Origin: Aphelenchoides besseyi
Taxonomy: Eukaryota; Nematoda; Chromadorea; Rhabditida; Aphelenchoididae
DNA: 64,000 nt
Assembly: GCA_024699855.1 (NCBI GenBank)
Contig: JAMPIQ010000003.1
Span: forward strand, 1,240,001-1,304,000
Reading direction: 5' to 3'
Position 1 is the stretch's first letter; every line of letters starts with the position of its first letter. Under the pieces are notes generated by a model. That model did not search any database. It was not told where the DNA came from and worked only from the letters and a program-made list of their open reading frames with translations. Both the position numbers and the translations under genes were made by a program. Below, piece by piece: positions 20,197 to 32,547 of the stretch.

Positions 20197-22939
20197 AGAA
20201 GCGAAAAGGAAGTTGAGTCACGACTATCGATTGAAAGAGGCAATCGATAAAAACAGTCGTCGAGGTGAACAAGCCGAGAGATAGGAAGAAAGAGCTGTGG
20301 AGCGAAACGCGGAAACCGAAAACTCCTCAACAGGGCCGCTGGCTGTGAAGACCGTCGGAGTGGAATGCGACCGGTGAGTTTGCGCTCTTCGACAAGAAAT
20401 CCGATGATTCATCAGAGAAATTCGATTATAAGCATCACAAGAAGATTTCACTAAACGTAAAAAAACAGACGGTTTTTGGATTGTGGCCAAGAAAAGAAGT
20501 CCGCGATGGTCATTGCGCGCCAACGGGAATCTCTTTTGCGTCGCACGCTCGTGATTCACTTCCTCTCTTCGGACGTCGCTTGCAAATGAGACTCGACGTG
20601 AAATTGGGACCGCAATCTGCACAAGAGAAAACGTAACGCAAAAACGTTGATAAGTTGCGTCGCGTCCACTCGAAAACCGTCTCCGACGGCTCAACGTTTG
20701 AATTTCGTTGCGTCGTCACAAAAATTTGGCTCACGAGCGCGCAAAGTCATGGGTCGAAGGGACGAAGTGGAATTTTGAGCAAACAAACGCAAAGTTGCGT
20801 CGAAGTGAAACGGACGTGTGAATCATTAGGACACCACTCACAATGTAAATTCGACGTGACTGCGAAGGTTCGCTAATCAATCCTGTAGACATGGCCAATT
20901 GCCGTAGAGATTGTCTTTGTTCGGATTTCTCAAATCCACCAACGATTCAAAAGGCAAACAAACCGGTGGGCTGCTCGTGTCTTATTCAAGCGGTCGAAAG
21001 TACCTAAAGCATTCGAAATGACCACGCGTCTGAATGCTCACGACCTTTGGCAAACAAACGGCGCTTTGCATGAAAAGGAGCCCACCGCCTCCCAACAAAT
21101 CAATTACTGGAAACCGAATACCGTGATCATCCGAAGCTCATGGAACGGAAATTAGTCGGCGCAGAGGCCAAAGTTCGTTTATCTGCTCGTCCACACTTCT
21201 AATTTCCCCGGAGACAAAACAGGAACTTCGAAAAGAAGTGTTTAATTGCGTTCAGATGCGAATAAAACTCTCAATTCGATTAGCATGTGAGTTTTCTTGT
21301 GTGTTAATGGCCTAAGGTCGTGCAGCTCACCGGTGGACATTTTTGGTCACGTGTTGCGGAAAACAACGAAATTAGCGGGTTGATTGACTTTTGTTGACTC
21401 GTCGAGACGTCAATTGATAGACAGAAATTGCTAGTTCGGCTTTCCAATAATTGTCGAGTTATTTTCGGTCTCTTACGTAGACGGCCGATGTCGAGGCTGC
21501 ACGAGTCGAAACCGTTTGCTTCAACCACCATAAGTCACTTGTTTTCAAGCGTAAAATTGAATTCCAATCTTTCGGTGGTTGACCGTCGAGTTGAACCGCA
21601 AATTCCGTCCCAACAAATTGGTTTCTTTCTGTTTTCCGATCTCAAAAACTTTGGTCGCTCGTTTTTGTTCGCACATTGCGTCCGGACGCTTTTCGCCAAA
21701 AAAAACACTCCGCATGATCGACCGTGTGGTCGAATGGACGACGAAAAAGTTGCCAATCAGATATCGAAGATGAACGTCTCTACTCGTCTCTTTGCGTTGA
21801 CGATTTTCGTTTACGTCTTCACAAGACCACACGCAGCGGTAAGACAAATGAAAATCAACATCGTCGTGTGTGTCCATTGGGAGCCGGAGGTTGAGGAGGA
21901 ATCGATTTTGTTGCTTTTGAACGTTTTTGAAGTCGTTGAAACTCGTGCATAGACAACACCATTGTGGCTTCAAATCGAAATTAATGGAAATCCATTGGCA
22001 ACAAGAGATCGAACGCTGAAAGGACCTTCAAATTGTTAATCCCGTTAAAATCAATGGGCTAATCCGGCGATAACTCAATTTTCGTAATTGCAAGACATCC
22101 ACCCTTGAGGTCGATATTCTTGCAGCTTCAGACTTCTTTCACCCAACAAACTTTTTCAGCTGTCGGTTTCCGTTTTTTGCGGAAGCATTTCGGCTGATTA
22201 CGAACCGAACTTTCGCTCGTCATCAGTCGACCAAAATAACCATATTGGCAATCGTATTTGCAGTTTTTGTGCCTCGAAGCTCCGAGATCACAATGAAATG
22301 AACTTAACCTTAGGGCAATTTGTCTTCGACGTTTGTATTCGCATCGTCACTTTTCAGTGTGTAAACAGTTAAGACTACTAAGTTAGCAAAGTTCATTTGC
22401 TTAATATCGTACTGAATGGGGGCTGACCCGAAATATTGTCGATGACGCCAAAACCTTCACGGATTTTACGTAAAATCTTTTTGTTTGGGCCGTTTAATCC
22501 TTCGGGTTTTATTGGTGGGTGGCACGTCAAAAGCGATTGGCGGTCGTTCGTGGTCTTCTTTCCTCATTTAGGAGTGTCTCGACCTCACTTCTTCGGACAC
22601 CATGATCATTGGAATATATACGAACTCCATTTCCCATTCATTGCCGTTGACTTGTTTGCAAAGCAACTCGATTCCTACTTTCCGTTCTTTTTCGTATAAT
22701 TAGTTCGAAATGCAGACGTTTTCGAAGCGGATATACGCGTAATTTTGTTCTCACATTCTTTCCTGCTTTTCAATTCGACTTTTGGACTTCTGAGTAACCG
22801 TCAATTATTTCGGAAGCCACGTGTTTCCTTGCACTTGAGGGGTGTGGTCTTTCGAATATAAACGGAATTAGCGTGTCAGAAGCCGTTTTTGACTGTTGAC
22901 GTTCTTTCAGTTCATTCAACTTGGCTGCAGAAAATCGAA
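20197..22939. other. Gene-poor block, about 2.7 kb
   Basis: Open frames exist on both strands (for example 20224-20694 minus and 21428-21952 plus), but they are Arg/Ser/Phe-rich, overlap antisense partners, and lack splice logic or domains. No RNA gene signature seen. It probably contains upstream control regions for the diverging genes at 20196 and 22940. Confidence 0.4.
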
Positions 22940-24392
22940 ATGGTTTATCACATCCACTTCTGTATTCTCATGTGTCTTTCGATTCAGGCGGCGACCGCAC
23001 AAACCCTGTTGAGTAATGAGTTTCGACGGGCCCGGCAGCTTTTCGGTGCAGAAACAATCAAGTCGGCTGCTGAGTTGGCTACCTGTCAAGCGATAATGAC
23101 TTCAATTAATGGTAAGCTTCGAAGACTGTTCAAGAGAATTGAGTTCAATTTGCAGCACAATTCTTCGAACAAAACGTTTTCATTCCGCCGTCCACGAATC
23201 TCGAGGATTTGAAGGAGGAACTCGAACCGTTGGAGATGCAAATCATCGAAGAGCCGCCGCACGAAGACGACGGAAAGTCAAGATTCGGCTACACGGTAAG
23301 TTTATTTGCGATGACAATAATCTAAAGTGCAAATCAATTGCGTGGTTTGTTTGTTGTCAAATTCTGAGATAGTCAACACCTTTAAGTTCATTTCGTACGT
23401 TCGATAAAGACGTTAAAATTGAGCACAAAGTCCGGCGGTTGTAATAAAATTGAAATTCGGCTGATTGAATTTGCAAGTTGAGCTTTTGACTTCTTTTGTA
23501 ACGCTAACAAACGAGCAGGTGAATCCGAGAACACTTTTCCCAATTACTAAACTCCCGGCTTTGCATGTTGATATTTGAACTTTGATTTCGAGTTTTTCAG
23601 GTCGATGTCGACCGTTCCGAACGAATCGCACGAACGTTGAGATCGTCGGTTTATGCCAAGAAGATCTGCGACCCGACTCGTTTCCATCCGTACGTTGTGG
23701 AGACCGGCGATGCGTCGATGAGCTGCTACGATGTGAGTGCTTTCGATTACTACTGTAAAAACACAGAGAGATTAGCCGAAATTAACAACATCAAGACTAT
23801 TTTTGCACCTTCTGGATGCAAAAACCGACAAAAAACTGTTGAATCGTCTTTTGTTTCGTCTCGAGCGCTACGCTCATTGCTAATCCCAATCCTTAGTTTA
23901 CGGTCTCAAGATTAACTTCAACTAAAAGGCCATGAGTTTTTGTGTTCTAAACGGATAGAGAATGAGCATTAGAATTGAAAGTTTTTCTGCGTAATCACCT
24001 ATCTTTCGTCGAACATCAATTGCACTTTTCACCAACTTCAATTATGCAAAAGAATAGAATCGGGACGAATCTCATTGCCGTCAATTACTCGTCCCGGCTA
24101 AGCCATTTGTTTTTTAACTTTGCCGACATTCTCTTTGTTCTTGCGTTCACGGAAAAGATTTGAGTAATCTCTCTGTTCTCGATCTTTCGAAAACGTCAAA
24201 CAAACAAGTAAACAATCTTGATTTCAGATCTGTGCGGCTTGTGTTCCTGGATCGGCTTCAGTTTGCCATCAACGAAACCATCGCTTTCCCGGCATTGCTC
24301 AGACCTGTTTCTGCACCTACGACATCGACCAGCCACTGCACAATGCGGTTCTCGTACTCAAGAACGCCATCCAACCATCAAGTTTCTATTGA
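22940..24392 (+). CDS. Secreted cysteine-rich protein
   Basis: Exons 22940-23111, 23156-23295, 23601-23732 and 24228-24392 join in frame to 202 residues. A signal peptide covers residues 1-21 (VYHIHFCILMCLSIQAATA). The mature part has an acidic linker (IIEEPPHEDDGKSRFGYT) and a C-terminal domain with clustered Cys: KKICDP, SCYDICAACVPG, SVCHQ and QTCFCTYD. I do not recognise the family. The third intron is 495 nt, long for this genome. A poly(A) signal at 24585-24590 and an open stretch at 24445-24555 leave room for an alternative 3' end. Confidence 0.75.
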
Positions 24393-24590
24393 TTCGTATT
24401 TCTTGTTGTCAACTTATCTCGTCTGTTCAAACGAAAGATCTCAGAACATAGCCATTAAACTATTTAGTCGACAACTCATGCGATGCACACCTGAACCGGT
24501 CGCAATCTTCGAAGATCAAATCGAAGAGCACGCACGTGCTCTTACGATCAGCTGAAGATTTTCGGCAATCGATCGTCACCTTGCAATAAA

Positions 24591-27500
24591 CGTTTTGTCT
24601 TATTAGTTTTTGGCTGCTAAGCGCAAAGATTGCGTACTCTCATGGTCGTAGAGCACTCAAATGGATTTAGCTCTCAGAAGCGAGGAGATCTTTTCATCGA
24701 ACAGCAATTGCACCAATCGATTGCCGCTGTTGACATCGAAAATAGAAAACCACAGTATACGAGCACAATTCCGCAAACAAGATTCATGCTATTCGATCAA
24801 AATCGGGTGTGTTTTCACACAAAAACAGAATTCGCACATCGACGAAAAACGTTTTTTGATCATCGGAGGATTTAAAGCACGTGAACGAAACGGTAAACAT
24901 CAACAGCCGCATAATTGGGCACGTCGGTTCGGTTGCTGATGTTTGAAACGTGCGATTTAATTCAACTCTGTGGCTTAAAAGGAACAAAAATCATGACGAA
25001 TGAAAGTGTTTTCGGTTTTCCAGTGTTTCAGTTCGAATTGGGTCGAGAGCTTTGAAGTTTGATCAACAACATTGGTATAAATATATCGATGGTCATTTCG
25101 GTGTACTTTCCATTGCCTAGATCAAAAGTTGTTGTCCACTTGCTTGTGACTAATCGGTTTGTCAACATCACAGTTTATTGGTTGCGATGACTTTAGAAAG
25201 TGATCGCAAAGAAGCGCAGAGTACAAAGTATGTAGTTGGTCAGAACCGCCCACAGTTTTCGGGCAACTGAACGAAATGGTCACAACCATTGAGTACAAAT
25301 AGAACCTACTCTTAAGATCAGAGCTTCTTTCCAAGGAACAAGTATCATCCACTAATTCGCTCGTTGACATTTAAATCCGATCAGAAACGTGAACTTTTAC
25401 TTTCAACTCGTGTGTTCATCTTTCTATTTCTGACAATAGACGAGACATTCAAACGCATTGTGAGAGCACGTGTTGTTTATAGAAAAAACGGTTATTATCG
25501 TCCAGAATATGTTTGCTTGAAACGTATGGCTTAAGGGAGTTGTTGGCCACTTGATTGCCATCACTTTGCGTTCTTCTGCGATAAGCAACTGCTCGATTGT
25601 TCAGAAGTTTTTGCTCATTATGTTTCTCGCTCATTGTCTACGGTTATCAGCAGCGACGATTGATGGGCGGCGCAGAACTTTGCCTCCGCTCCACAACAGC
25701 ATCGGCGGCCTCAAAATTTTGTTTGCAAACCCAAGTGTTCAGCGCATAAAAGTTTCTTGTTTCGATCATCAAAGATCGGCAAGAGCGAAAAACACACAAA
25801 TTCACTGGGAACTCTGAGAGAAATTTGAATGCAACTAATCCGACATCTTTGAAGATGATTCACGAACGCAGTGACCTTTGAAGCCGTTCGATTTGGCAGT
25901 GGAAGTGATCAATCAACCGAGTGGAGGCGTTGAAATCGAAGGAAGTTGGCTGCGTGTTGTTCAGATGCTCAATTCCCGTTCTTGCGCTCGGCGACCTGTT
26001 TTTCCGCTTTTCGGGACTTCAGATGTCGTAACCGATATGACGTCAGGAGGCCGAAAGCTGCAGTTTTCTCGAAAGCGCAATGGCCCTGATTTTCGATCGG
26101 ATTTCGTTGATCAGTTCGTCGAAAATTGTTTGCGCAACCAACCTCAGTTCGTGAGCTGCGCACGTGAGTTGCGGCGATCGATGCGGTTGCGGCGCCCAAA
26201 GATTGTTCGCATTCTTTAAAAGTTATTTTGTCTCGGCTTATCAGTCCACGTTGAGATGTTTTAGTGACAACGTTCTCTGGAACTTTCCACGGCGATCTCA
26301 TTTCAAAAGCGTCTCGTTGTTCCGACTGATCTTCAAGCGATCGAGGTTGTTCGCGCAATTCAACGCACCAAAAAACAATTACAACCCATTTTCCCGGGAT
26401 TCCGAAACGTAAACAACAACAACGCGAATCCACGATCTGCGGCGATTTTTGGACTTTTTCTTCACCAAACGTTCTTTGTGCCCCTTTCGATCATGACGCC
26501 AATGAACGGAAATTAATTGGACGAGAGAAGAGGACTTTAAAATAAATGGCCATTCGGTCTTTTCGGATCTTCACTCGACGCTTGTTTTGCACTTAACTCG
26601 TTTGCAAACTTTCAAGCAGCTGTTCCACTTACAAGAATCACTGTGGTCCTTAACTTCCCTACAAAACCTTGTTTTTCGATCTTTGGCTCAATCTGAACTT
26701 CGATGCGGAGTTTCGGATTCTCGCGGCGAAGAAATCGATCTCAGTCGTGTGCCGTTGATCGCTTCCGATTGTTCGCATTTCTTTTCGTTGGGGCTGATAA
26801 CCGTTGGGTTTCACGTGAAAGGAACAACCGGCTGACTGATTATGAATTCCAAACGATAGAGACCGCAATGGAAATTCCCCACGCGACTTCGCAAACAGTC
26901 GGCTGGTCGTTTAGTCTTTCGAAGCTCCGCCCACATTGTTTTCTCATTAGTAGGAAGGATTCTGCAAAGACGAACTTCACTCGACCAATTATGTTAACCA
27001 GAAGTCAGACTCCGGGATTTAAATACCACTCGACATAATGTTTCTGATTGGCATTCTTCGAATTTGTTTGTTTACGTAAACCGATTAGTCTGAGAGTGAC
27101 CGGGAATTTTCCACTTGGTAAACGTTCCGACAACAAACAGTCGACTGTTTGCCTTTTTCTTTGTTCACACTCATAATCGAAAACGTGCATGAACAGCGAA
27201 TTCGAACTTTGCAACCTCATTTACCGCATGATACAAAGGGCAAAAGGACTTCCGATTCCTAGACTCATACATTCCAGTTCCGATCTTCTGATCGCCATAA
27301 AGTTTTTAAATATTCCGAGAATTCCTATTGTCAATCATGTTACTCACAGTCGAACGGGTTCCGATGAGTGACATTAAATGTTTACTTTTCGGTTTAACAT
27401 TCCAGTACGTGAGAACTTCCACGCCTCCACTTTTGAGAAGACAATCGGAAGTACTTTGAGTGCATTAGTGAGCTCGTTGACTGTTCATATGGTCGGTCTA

Positions 27501-27712
27501 GCGGTTGGACTTTCGAACGTTTCCGTGTGCTCACTAATCGACATCATTGTGCTTTTTGTTTGCTTGTTCAGAAGTCAAAGTTTGTTGAGTCAAACTATAT
27601 AAACTTATCTTTTTGTGCACCGAAAAGTCACTTCGAATTACTGTACGTGTTTACTTGATTTGACGGTAGCGACTTCAAGACTCTATTTCCTTGTTTCAGA
27701 CAACGAATTGAA
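24591..27712. other. Gene-poor block, about 3.1 kb
   Basis: No gene supported. Short frames on both strands (25878-26219 plus, 25969-26433 minus, 26703-27038 plus) overlap each other antisense and show no domains. The segment probably includes the promoter and 5' UTR of the transporter at 27713. Confidence 0.4.
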
Positions 27713-29580
27713 ATGATGACTCAAAATGATAAGGTTGCTCCGGTGCCGGACAAATTCAGAATTCGCATCGATCCAATTCCCCAGGACGATATTGTTAAGT
27801 CGGGAACAATTAATTCGATTAGCAGTTCCATTAGTTCAAATTCAATTACCGACAGCAGCAATGCAACATCCGATGTGGATCGACGTCCTGGTGGATTAAC
27901 GTAAACAACTGAGAACCGAATGCACTAATCATTTCTCTTGCAGTTCTCACGCCACGTTGCTCAATTTCTTGAAAGGAATGATTGGACCGGGATGTTTAAG
28001 TTTGCCGTTGGCGCTGAAACAAGGAGGTCTTTGGGTAAGCGATCGATGACATTCGATGATGACCTTTGAATTTAGACGGCAATCGCTCTTATTGTTATTT
28101 TCGGGTTTCTGAACGCGTATTGTATGTTGCAATTGGTTTGTTGTTCACAACGTTTGTCCAGAAAGTGGGTTCACTTGTGAAAGGACGAAAACTAACTTAT
28201 CAATTTGCAGTAAGGGACAAGTTTTGGATTACGGTGGTGTTGCCTATGAGGCGTGTTTGAACAGTTTCAAGAGCTTACGGAAATATCGACATGCATTTAA
28301 GTGAGTGGTCGATTTCTTGTCACCGACTAATTTTGTCCTTTAGATTACTTTGCAATATTACGATCATTTTCCTTCAAATTGGCATTTGTAGTGTTTACTA
28401 CGTTTTCGTTAGCACTCACGTTGGCGAGATTGTCGAAGTACAAATGGACTTTAAAGCTACAGCCACCGAATGGAGTTTGTTGATTTTCATTCCAATGGCT
28501 TTGGTCAATCTGATCAACACTCTGAAAGCAATCGCCTACTTGAGTTTGTTCGGCAACATCAGTATGATTGCTTCGCTGATTTTCATCATGCAAGTGAGTT
28601 TTATTGACCGTTCGTATTGTGATTACAAATCAATTTTAGTATCTTGTCCGTCAAAATCACATCACCTCCGAATTGCCGTGGTTCACATCTTTCGACGGAG
28701 TACTTATGGCGTGCGGTTCGATTCTCTACTCCTTTGAAGGCCAAGCAATGGTTCTGCCCATGGAAAACAAATTGAAAAAACCAGAGAACATGGTCGGCAC
28801 TTTTGGAGTTCTATCTCGAGGAATGGGACTTGTCACATTCGTTTACGCAATCTGTGGTGAGTTCTATTTCTCATTTGATTTCTGGAGATTTAAAACAATC
28901 ATGAAAGAAGATTGAGAAAAAAGCGGAATACGTTCAGAATTAAAGTAAAACGATGTTTACAGGATTCTTCGGATACGTGACTTATGGCTCAAAAGTTGAG
29001 GGATCGATCACCTTGAATTTGCCCGACACAACGTAAGTTCACAAACGATCTAATTCGAAATCAATTTGTTGTTTCAGTATGTTCTACGTAGTTAAAGGTC
29101 TTCTGATTTTCGTCATTTACACAGGATTCGTTATTCAACAGTACGTTATTGTCGACATGATTTGGCCGAGTTTGAAACAACGATTGCGCATCTCCAACGA
29201 CTCGAAAGTGATTGGATTCGCATCTGAAGCTCTTTTTCGCACATGTTTGGTGATCTTTGAACGTAAATTCCACCTGTAAACACAACCATTGAGTGTTCTC
29301 GTTTTCAGTTCTGTTAGCGATTCTCGTTCCGAAACTCGAAGAAATCATTCCATTGGTTGGAGCCACCGGGGGAATGTTGTTGGCTTTCGTGTTCCCGTCG
29401 ATCATCGAATTGCTTACTTTTGCTCCTGTTTGGTTGGAAGAAAGTGAACACGGAAAGTTTAATTGGCAACTTTACTGGGGAGTTGCTCGAAACGTTCTGT
29501 TATGTTTGTTGGGCATCTTTGGACTGATCGCTGGACTGCAATCCAACATTCACTCGCTAATCAAAGATCACGCTAGATAA
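27713..29580 (+). CDS. SLC36-type amino acid transporter
   Basis: Nine exons (27713-27900, 27944-28034, 28076-28164, 28211-28300, 28344-28593, 28640-28856, 28963-29032, 29078-29262, 29309-29580) give 483 residues. A Ser-rich cytosolic N-terminus of about 65 residues is followed by TM1 with LLNFLKGMIGPGCLSLPLAL, the signature of the AAAP/SLC36 (PAT) transporters. About ten further helices include YSFEGQAMVLPMENKLKKP and IIPLVGATGGMLLAFVFP. These proteins move small neutral amino acids, often with protons, at plasma or lysosomal membranes. C. elegans has several (SKAT class). Intron 3 uses phase 2 and joins NKGQVLDYGG. Substrate not deducible from sequence. Confidence 0.93.
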
Positions 29581-30085
29581 ACGACGAACGTGATTATAAC
29601 TTCTATTTAAGTGCATTTTGCGATTTGATCACAACTGAGATCCGTTTCAAAGCTTTAAACTTTTTCATATCAACTTCTTTATGCTCATTGCTTTTAACGG
29701 TGCATATTCTTGTTATTTATTTTAATGCTCATTCTCTCGCTATTAAGCATCTCTTTTACCCGTGGTTTCTCTTTAGGGTTTCGTCTGTAAATACGTTTTC
29801 GAGATTGACTAATAAACATCAATCTATAGATTGCAACAGTGGTCTCAAGTTCCATTCGAAGTAAAAAAGCGCAGTTTATTTGAAAAGAAACATTAAACGT
29901 GTGAATAACAATCAGTTCGTTAAGGGACCTGAGTTGAAGTGCAAAGGATTGGGTTTAGGAGTTTCGATTGTTGGATCCCGATGGAAGCAGACGATTGGTC
30001 ACAGCGAGAGCAAACAGCTGGAGCGCTGAAGAATGTTGATTAATGTGTAGAAAATATATGTCACTTGTAAAATATCGAACAACTT

Positions 30086-30554
30086 TTACTTTCCTTTTTT
30101 CTTGAGTTCTTCTTGCAACTCTTTGATTCTTTCGCCATCTTTCTCTGTCTGAGCTTCCAATTCTTTTTTTGCAACGTTGAAAAGAAAACAACTTGCTTCT
30201 TGCCGATCAGACATCTGAATTAATGCAATTGAGTTAGGCGAAAAATGCTGGTCAATCGCGCAACAAGTTGAATCTTCGAAAGGTCAGTGGCCAACAGTTG
30301 ACGTTTGTTCAAAAGTTCCTTCGTCGTGTGTGGTCGTTTTATAAGCAAACGGCGAACCGACGCCTCGCCCAAAGCGTCTTGATGCGGCGAATTGATGGTT
30401 GGTGACTCGTTGACTGCGGGCGCAGAGTTACGACTAAAACTGAACGATTGCAAGAATTCGATCTACCCTTTTCTCTGGCTTCAACCCACCGGCTTCCAAC
30501 CGAAAATGTACGAACGCGTGTGGGTTGCTTGCTGAAATGCAGATTTGAGAGCAT
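30086..30554 (-). CDS. Small protein with C-terminal coiled coil; model partial
   Basis: The last exon is the clearest: 30214-30086 after an ATTCAG acceptor, encoding a 42-residue charged helix (KKELEAQTEKDGERIKELQE). The preceding exon, about 30438-30266, reads SRNSAPAVNESPTINSPHQD then ASVRRLLIKRPHTTKELLNK and ends before a GTTGCG donor. The first exon is unclear: an upstream stretch to 30554 fits only with a donor at GTACATT. The VRRLL...TTKELL segment recalls the winged-helix end of TFIIF RAP74, but the protein is far too short, so I leave the function open. Confidence 0.4.
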
Positions 30555-30720
30555 CTAGGATAGTCTATTTTCGAAGTACCGTCGATTCCAAAACTTAAGC
30601 GACGGTAGTCTAGTTGTTCTTATCGTTATGATTTTCAGTCTCAAGATATAAAGCCCGATCACTCAACTATCAGTTCAATGCATTAACGTAGTTTATTTGT
30701 TAGAGAGTAGAACGCATATT

Positions 30721-31698
30721 TCAGCCGTATTGACATAACGCATTGCATCTAACCGGACAATTATATAAGAAATTATAGTCATACTGACAGTAACTTGCAT
30801 CATAGGCCCAACAATCCGAATAACGATCACAACACGACGGCTGTTGGGGCCAACATACACAGTATAAACCACAGCTTATGGGACACAAAATTCTTCCATT
30901 CGGAGTCAAACACGCATTGTTTTGAACGTACTGATTACAAGTCATTGGATCAGCGCTATCACAACAGTCATTTCGACATCGTCTAGGTGGATATATGGGA
31001 GCCGGAGTTTGAGCGGGAGTTGGAGTCGAGGTTGCAGCCGGAGTTGGAGCCGGTGTTGGAGCGGAAGTTTGAGCGGAAGTTTGAGCGGGAGTTGGAGTCG
31101 AGGTTGCAGCCGGAGTTGGAGTCGAGGTTGCAGCCGGAGTTGGAGCCGGTGTTGAAGCGGAAGTTTGAGCGGAAGTTTGAGCGGGAGTTGGAGTCGAGGT
31201 TGCAGCCGGAGTTGGAGCCGGTGTTGGAGTGGAAGTTTGAGCGGGAGTTGAACCTAGAGTTTTCAGAGTTGACATTCGAGTTGTGGGATGAACAGTCGAC
31301 GTTGGTTTCTTTCTTGAAGTCATCACGAGTTTAACTGTTGTTTTAGTGGTAGCGGCCGTAGAATTCAAGTTGATGGGAGGTTGCTTGAACAAGTGTTTTG
31401 GACATGCCAATTCATTCGGTACCTTGTAGCAGCGGCCAACTTGTTTGCCAAGCTCAAAACAACACGTTTCATCGACAAAACACTCTGTGTGATGAGAGCA
31501 AATAGGACGACATTTTGCACAAACTTTAACTTTCGGTGTTGTGGTTTTGCAGCAGTGTAGATCACCGGAGCAATCGAAATTTTTCTCACAGACTTTGTAT
31601 TCTGCAACAATCTAATTAACCGTCTGATCCTCGAAACGTTCACCTGCAATGGCCAAGTCGAAAAGAAGGAACAAAAAAAATACGATACTGGAGCTCAT
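30721..31698 (-). CDS. Secreted ShKT-domain protein with Thr/Pro/Ala repeat
   Basis: Exons 31698-31644 and 31601-30721 encode 311 residues. A signal peptide (SSSIVFFLFLLFDLAIA) is followed by a Cys-rich head of ten cysteines (CSGDLHCCKTT ... DETCCFELG). A Thr/Ala/Pro-rich mucin-like stalk follows, made of near-perfect repeats with units such as STPTPAPTPAAT and PAQTSAQTSA. The end has two six-Cys modules of ShKT spacing (CCDSADPMTC...C...CPISCGLYC and CCDRYSDC...CPVRCNALC). ShKT modules in nematodes occur in surface-coat and cuticle proteins. The stalk is probably O-glycosylated. The opposite strand is open too (30987-31334), a by-product of the repeat. Confidence 0.85.
31005..31256. repeat. 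Coding minisatellite in the ShKT gene
   Basis: A GC-rich array of GAGTTGGAG/GAGCGGGAGTT units with a higher-order period of about 60-84 bp. Repeated blocks appear near 31018, 31090 and 31180. It encodes the Thr/Pro/Ala stalk on the minus strand. Copy number is probably variable between strains. Confidence 0.8.
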
Positions 31699-31839
31699 TC
31701 TTTCAATCGTTTGAATGCAACAATTTGAACGAGTGGCTTTTCATCACATGTTTCGTGTTTGAAATGTAAATGCGTGTTGATTGAGCCATTAAATCTGTAG
31801 AATCGAAAATCCAAATTCATTGGTTTTGTGCAATGAATT

Positions 31840-32160
31840 TTATTGCTTTTGTGGAGACGTGTGCAGATTCAGATATTTGACATCAAATCCTAATATTATT
31901 GCATACATTTGCCTTCCCGTAATGGTAAATGGATGAGTATCCACAGAATGTAGATCTGAGATCAAAGTTGAGAGCAGTTCGGAAACATGTTCAAATTTAC
32001 GAAGTGGTTGCTTTTGAATGGCAACAATAATCAGATAAGTAATTTGACAAAAATCTTGTGTTCCAATTGACACTTGAATCAAAGAGCTGTGATTTGACTG
32101 CCAACCCCTTCCTCGATCTTTCAATCTCTTAATCGATATTACAACAAATTTGGTTTCCAA
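31840..32160 (-). CDS. Possible coding region, unknown
   Basis: An open minus-strand frame of 106 codons ends at the stop at 31840. It includes SLIQVSIGTQDFCQITYLI and LRKFEHVSELLSTLISDLHS and looks coding in composition, with a poly(A)-like AATAAA overlapping the stop. No good ATG is present, so an upstream exon is needed; a candidate acceptor ends ATTAAG near 32130. May be a separate gene or the end of the next one. Confidence 0.3.
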   Translation of the reverse strand: METKFVVISIKRLKDRGRGWQSNHSSLIQVSIGTQDFCQITYLIIVAIQKQPLRKFEHVSELLSTLISDLHSVDTHPFTITGRQMYAIILGFDVKYLNLHTSPQKQ

Positions 32161-32191
32161 GTTTATTCGCTCAAATCCTTATTCACTTCAA

Positions 32192-32547
32192 CTACTTGTC
32201 AGACTTCGACTTCTCTTTCGCCGTATCGTCGTCCATTTCATCCTGATCCTCCAGCTGGCCGATCAGACAACGCGAAAAAGCCGTGAATCGGACATTTGTA
32301 TCATTGATTATGCAAACTTGTTGATAAGACTTTTGTTATAGAAAGGAGGATCGTGCAAAAGCTTTTGGCATACAACGCGATAATCTTTTGCAATCAACAG
32401 CCCAAACAACTGCATGAATGTTCTAAAGCGGAAATCAAAGTCCGATAATGTCCACGAGAAATGTTTGCCATCAAGCAGTTGACGTCTTTTTCTGGTGCTT
32501 GAACAGAGTTCACTTGTAAAAATGGTCGATACAACGCCGATCATCAA
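32192..32547 (-). CDS. Possible two-exon gene, unknown
   Basis: The first part from ATG 32547 reads TLSDFDFRFRTFMQLFGLLI then AKDYR. A GTTGTATG donor and an AACAAAAG acceptor (near 32326) lead to CIINDTNVRFTAFSRCLIGQ and an acidic/basic tail ending DTAKEKSKSDK, with TAG at 32192-32194 and a minus-strand AATAAA at 32162-32167. Splice choice is uncertain and the family is unknown. Its 5' end overlaps the first exon of the plus-strand gene at 32522. Confidence 0.35.

Noticed and set aside
20224..20694. 156-codon minus-strand gene upstream of the four-TM gene
   Set aside because: Arg/Ser-rich translation without features, lying in the likely 5' flank of a well-supported gene on the same strand.
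30266..30438. TFIIF RAP74 (GTF2F1)
   Set aside because: Only a short VRRLL...TTKELL resemblance; the rest of RAP74 is absent and the protein is too short.
30987..31334. 115-codon plus-strand ORF rich in Glu/Leu/Arg
   Set aside because: It is the antisense of the Thr/Pro/Ala minisatellite of the ShKT gene; openness follows from repeat composition.
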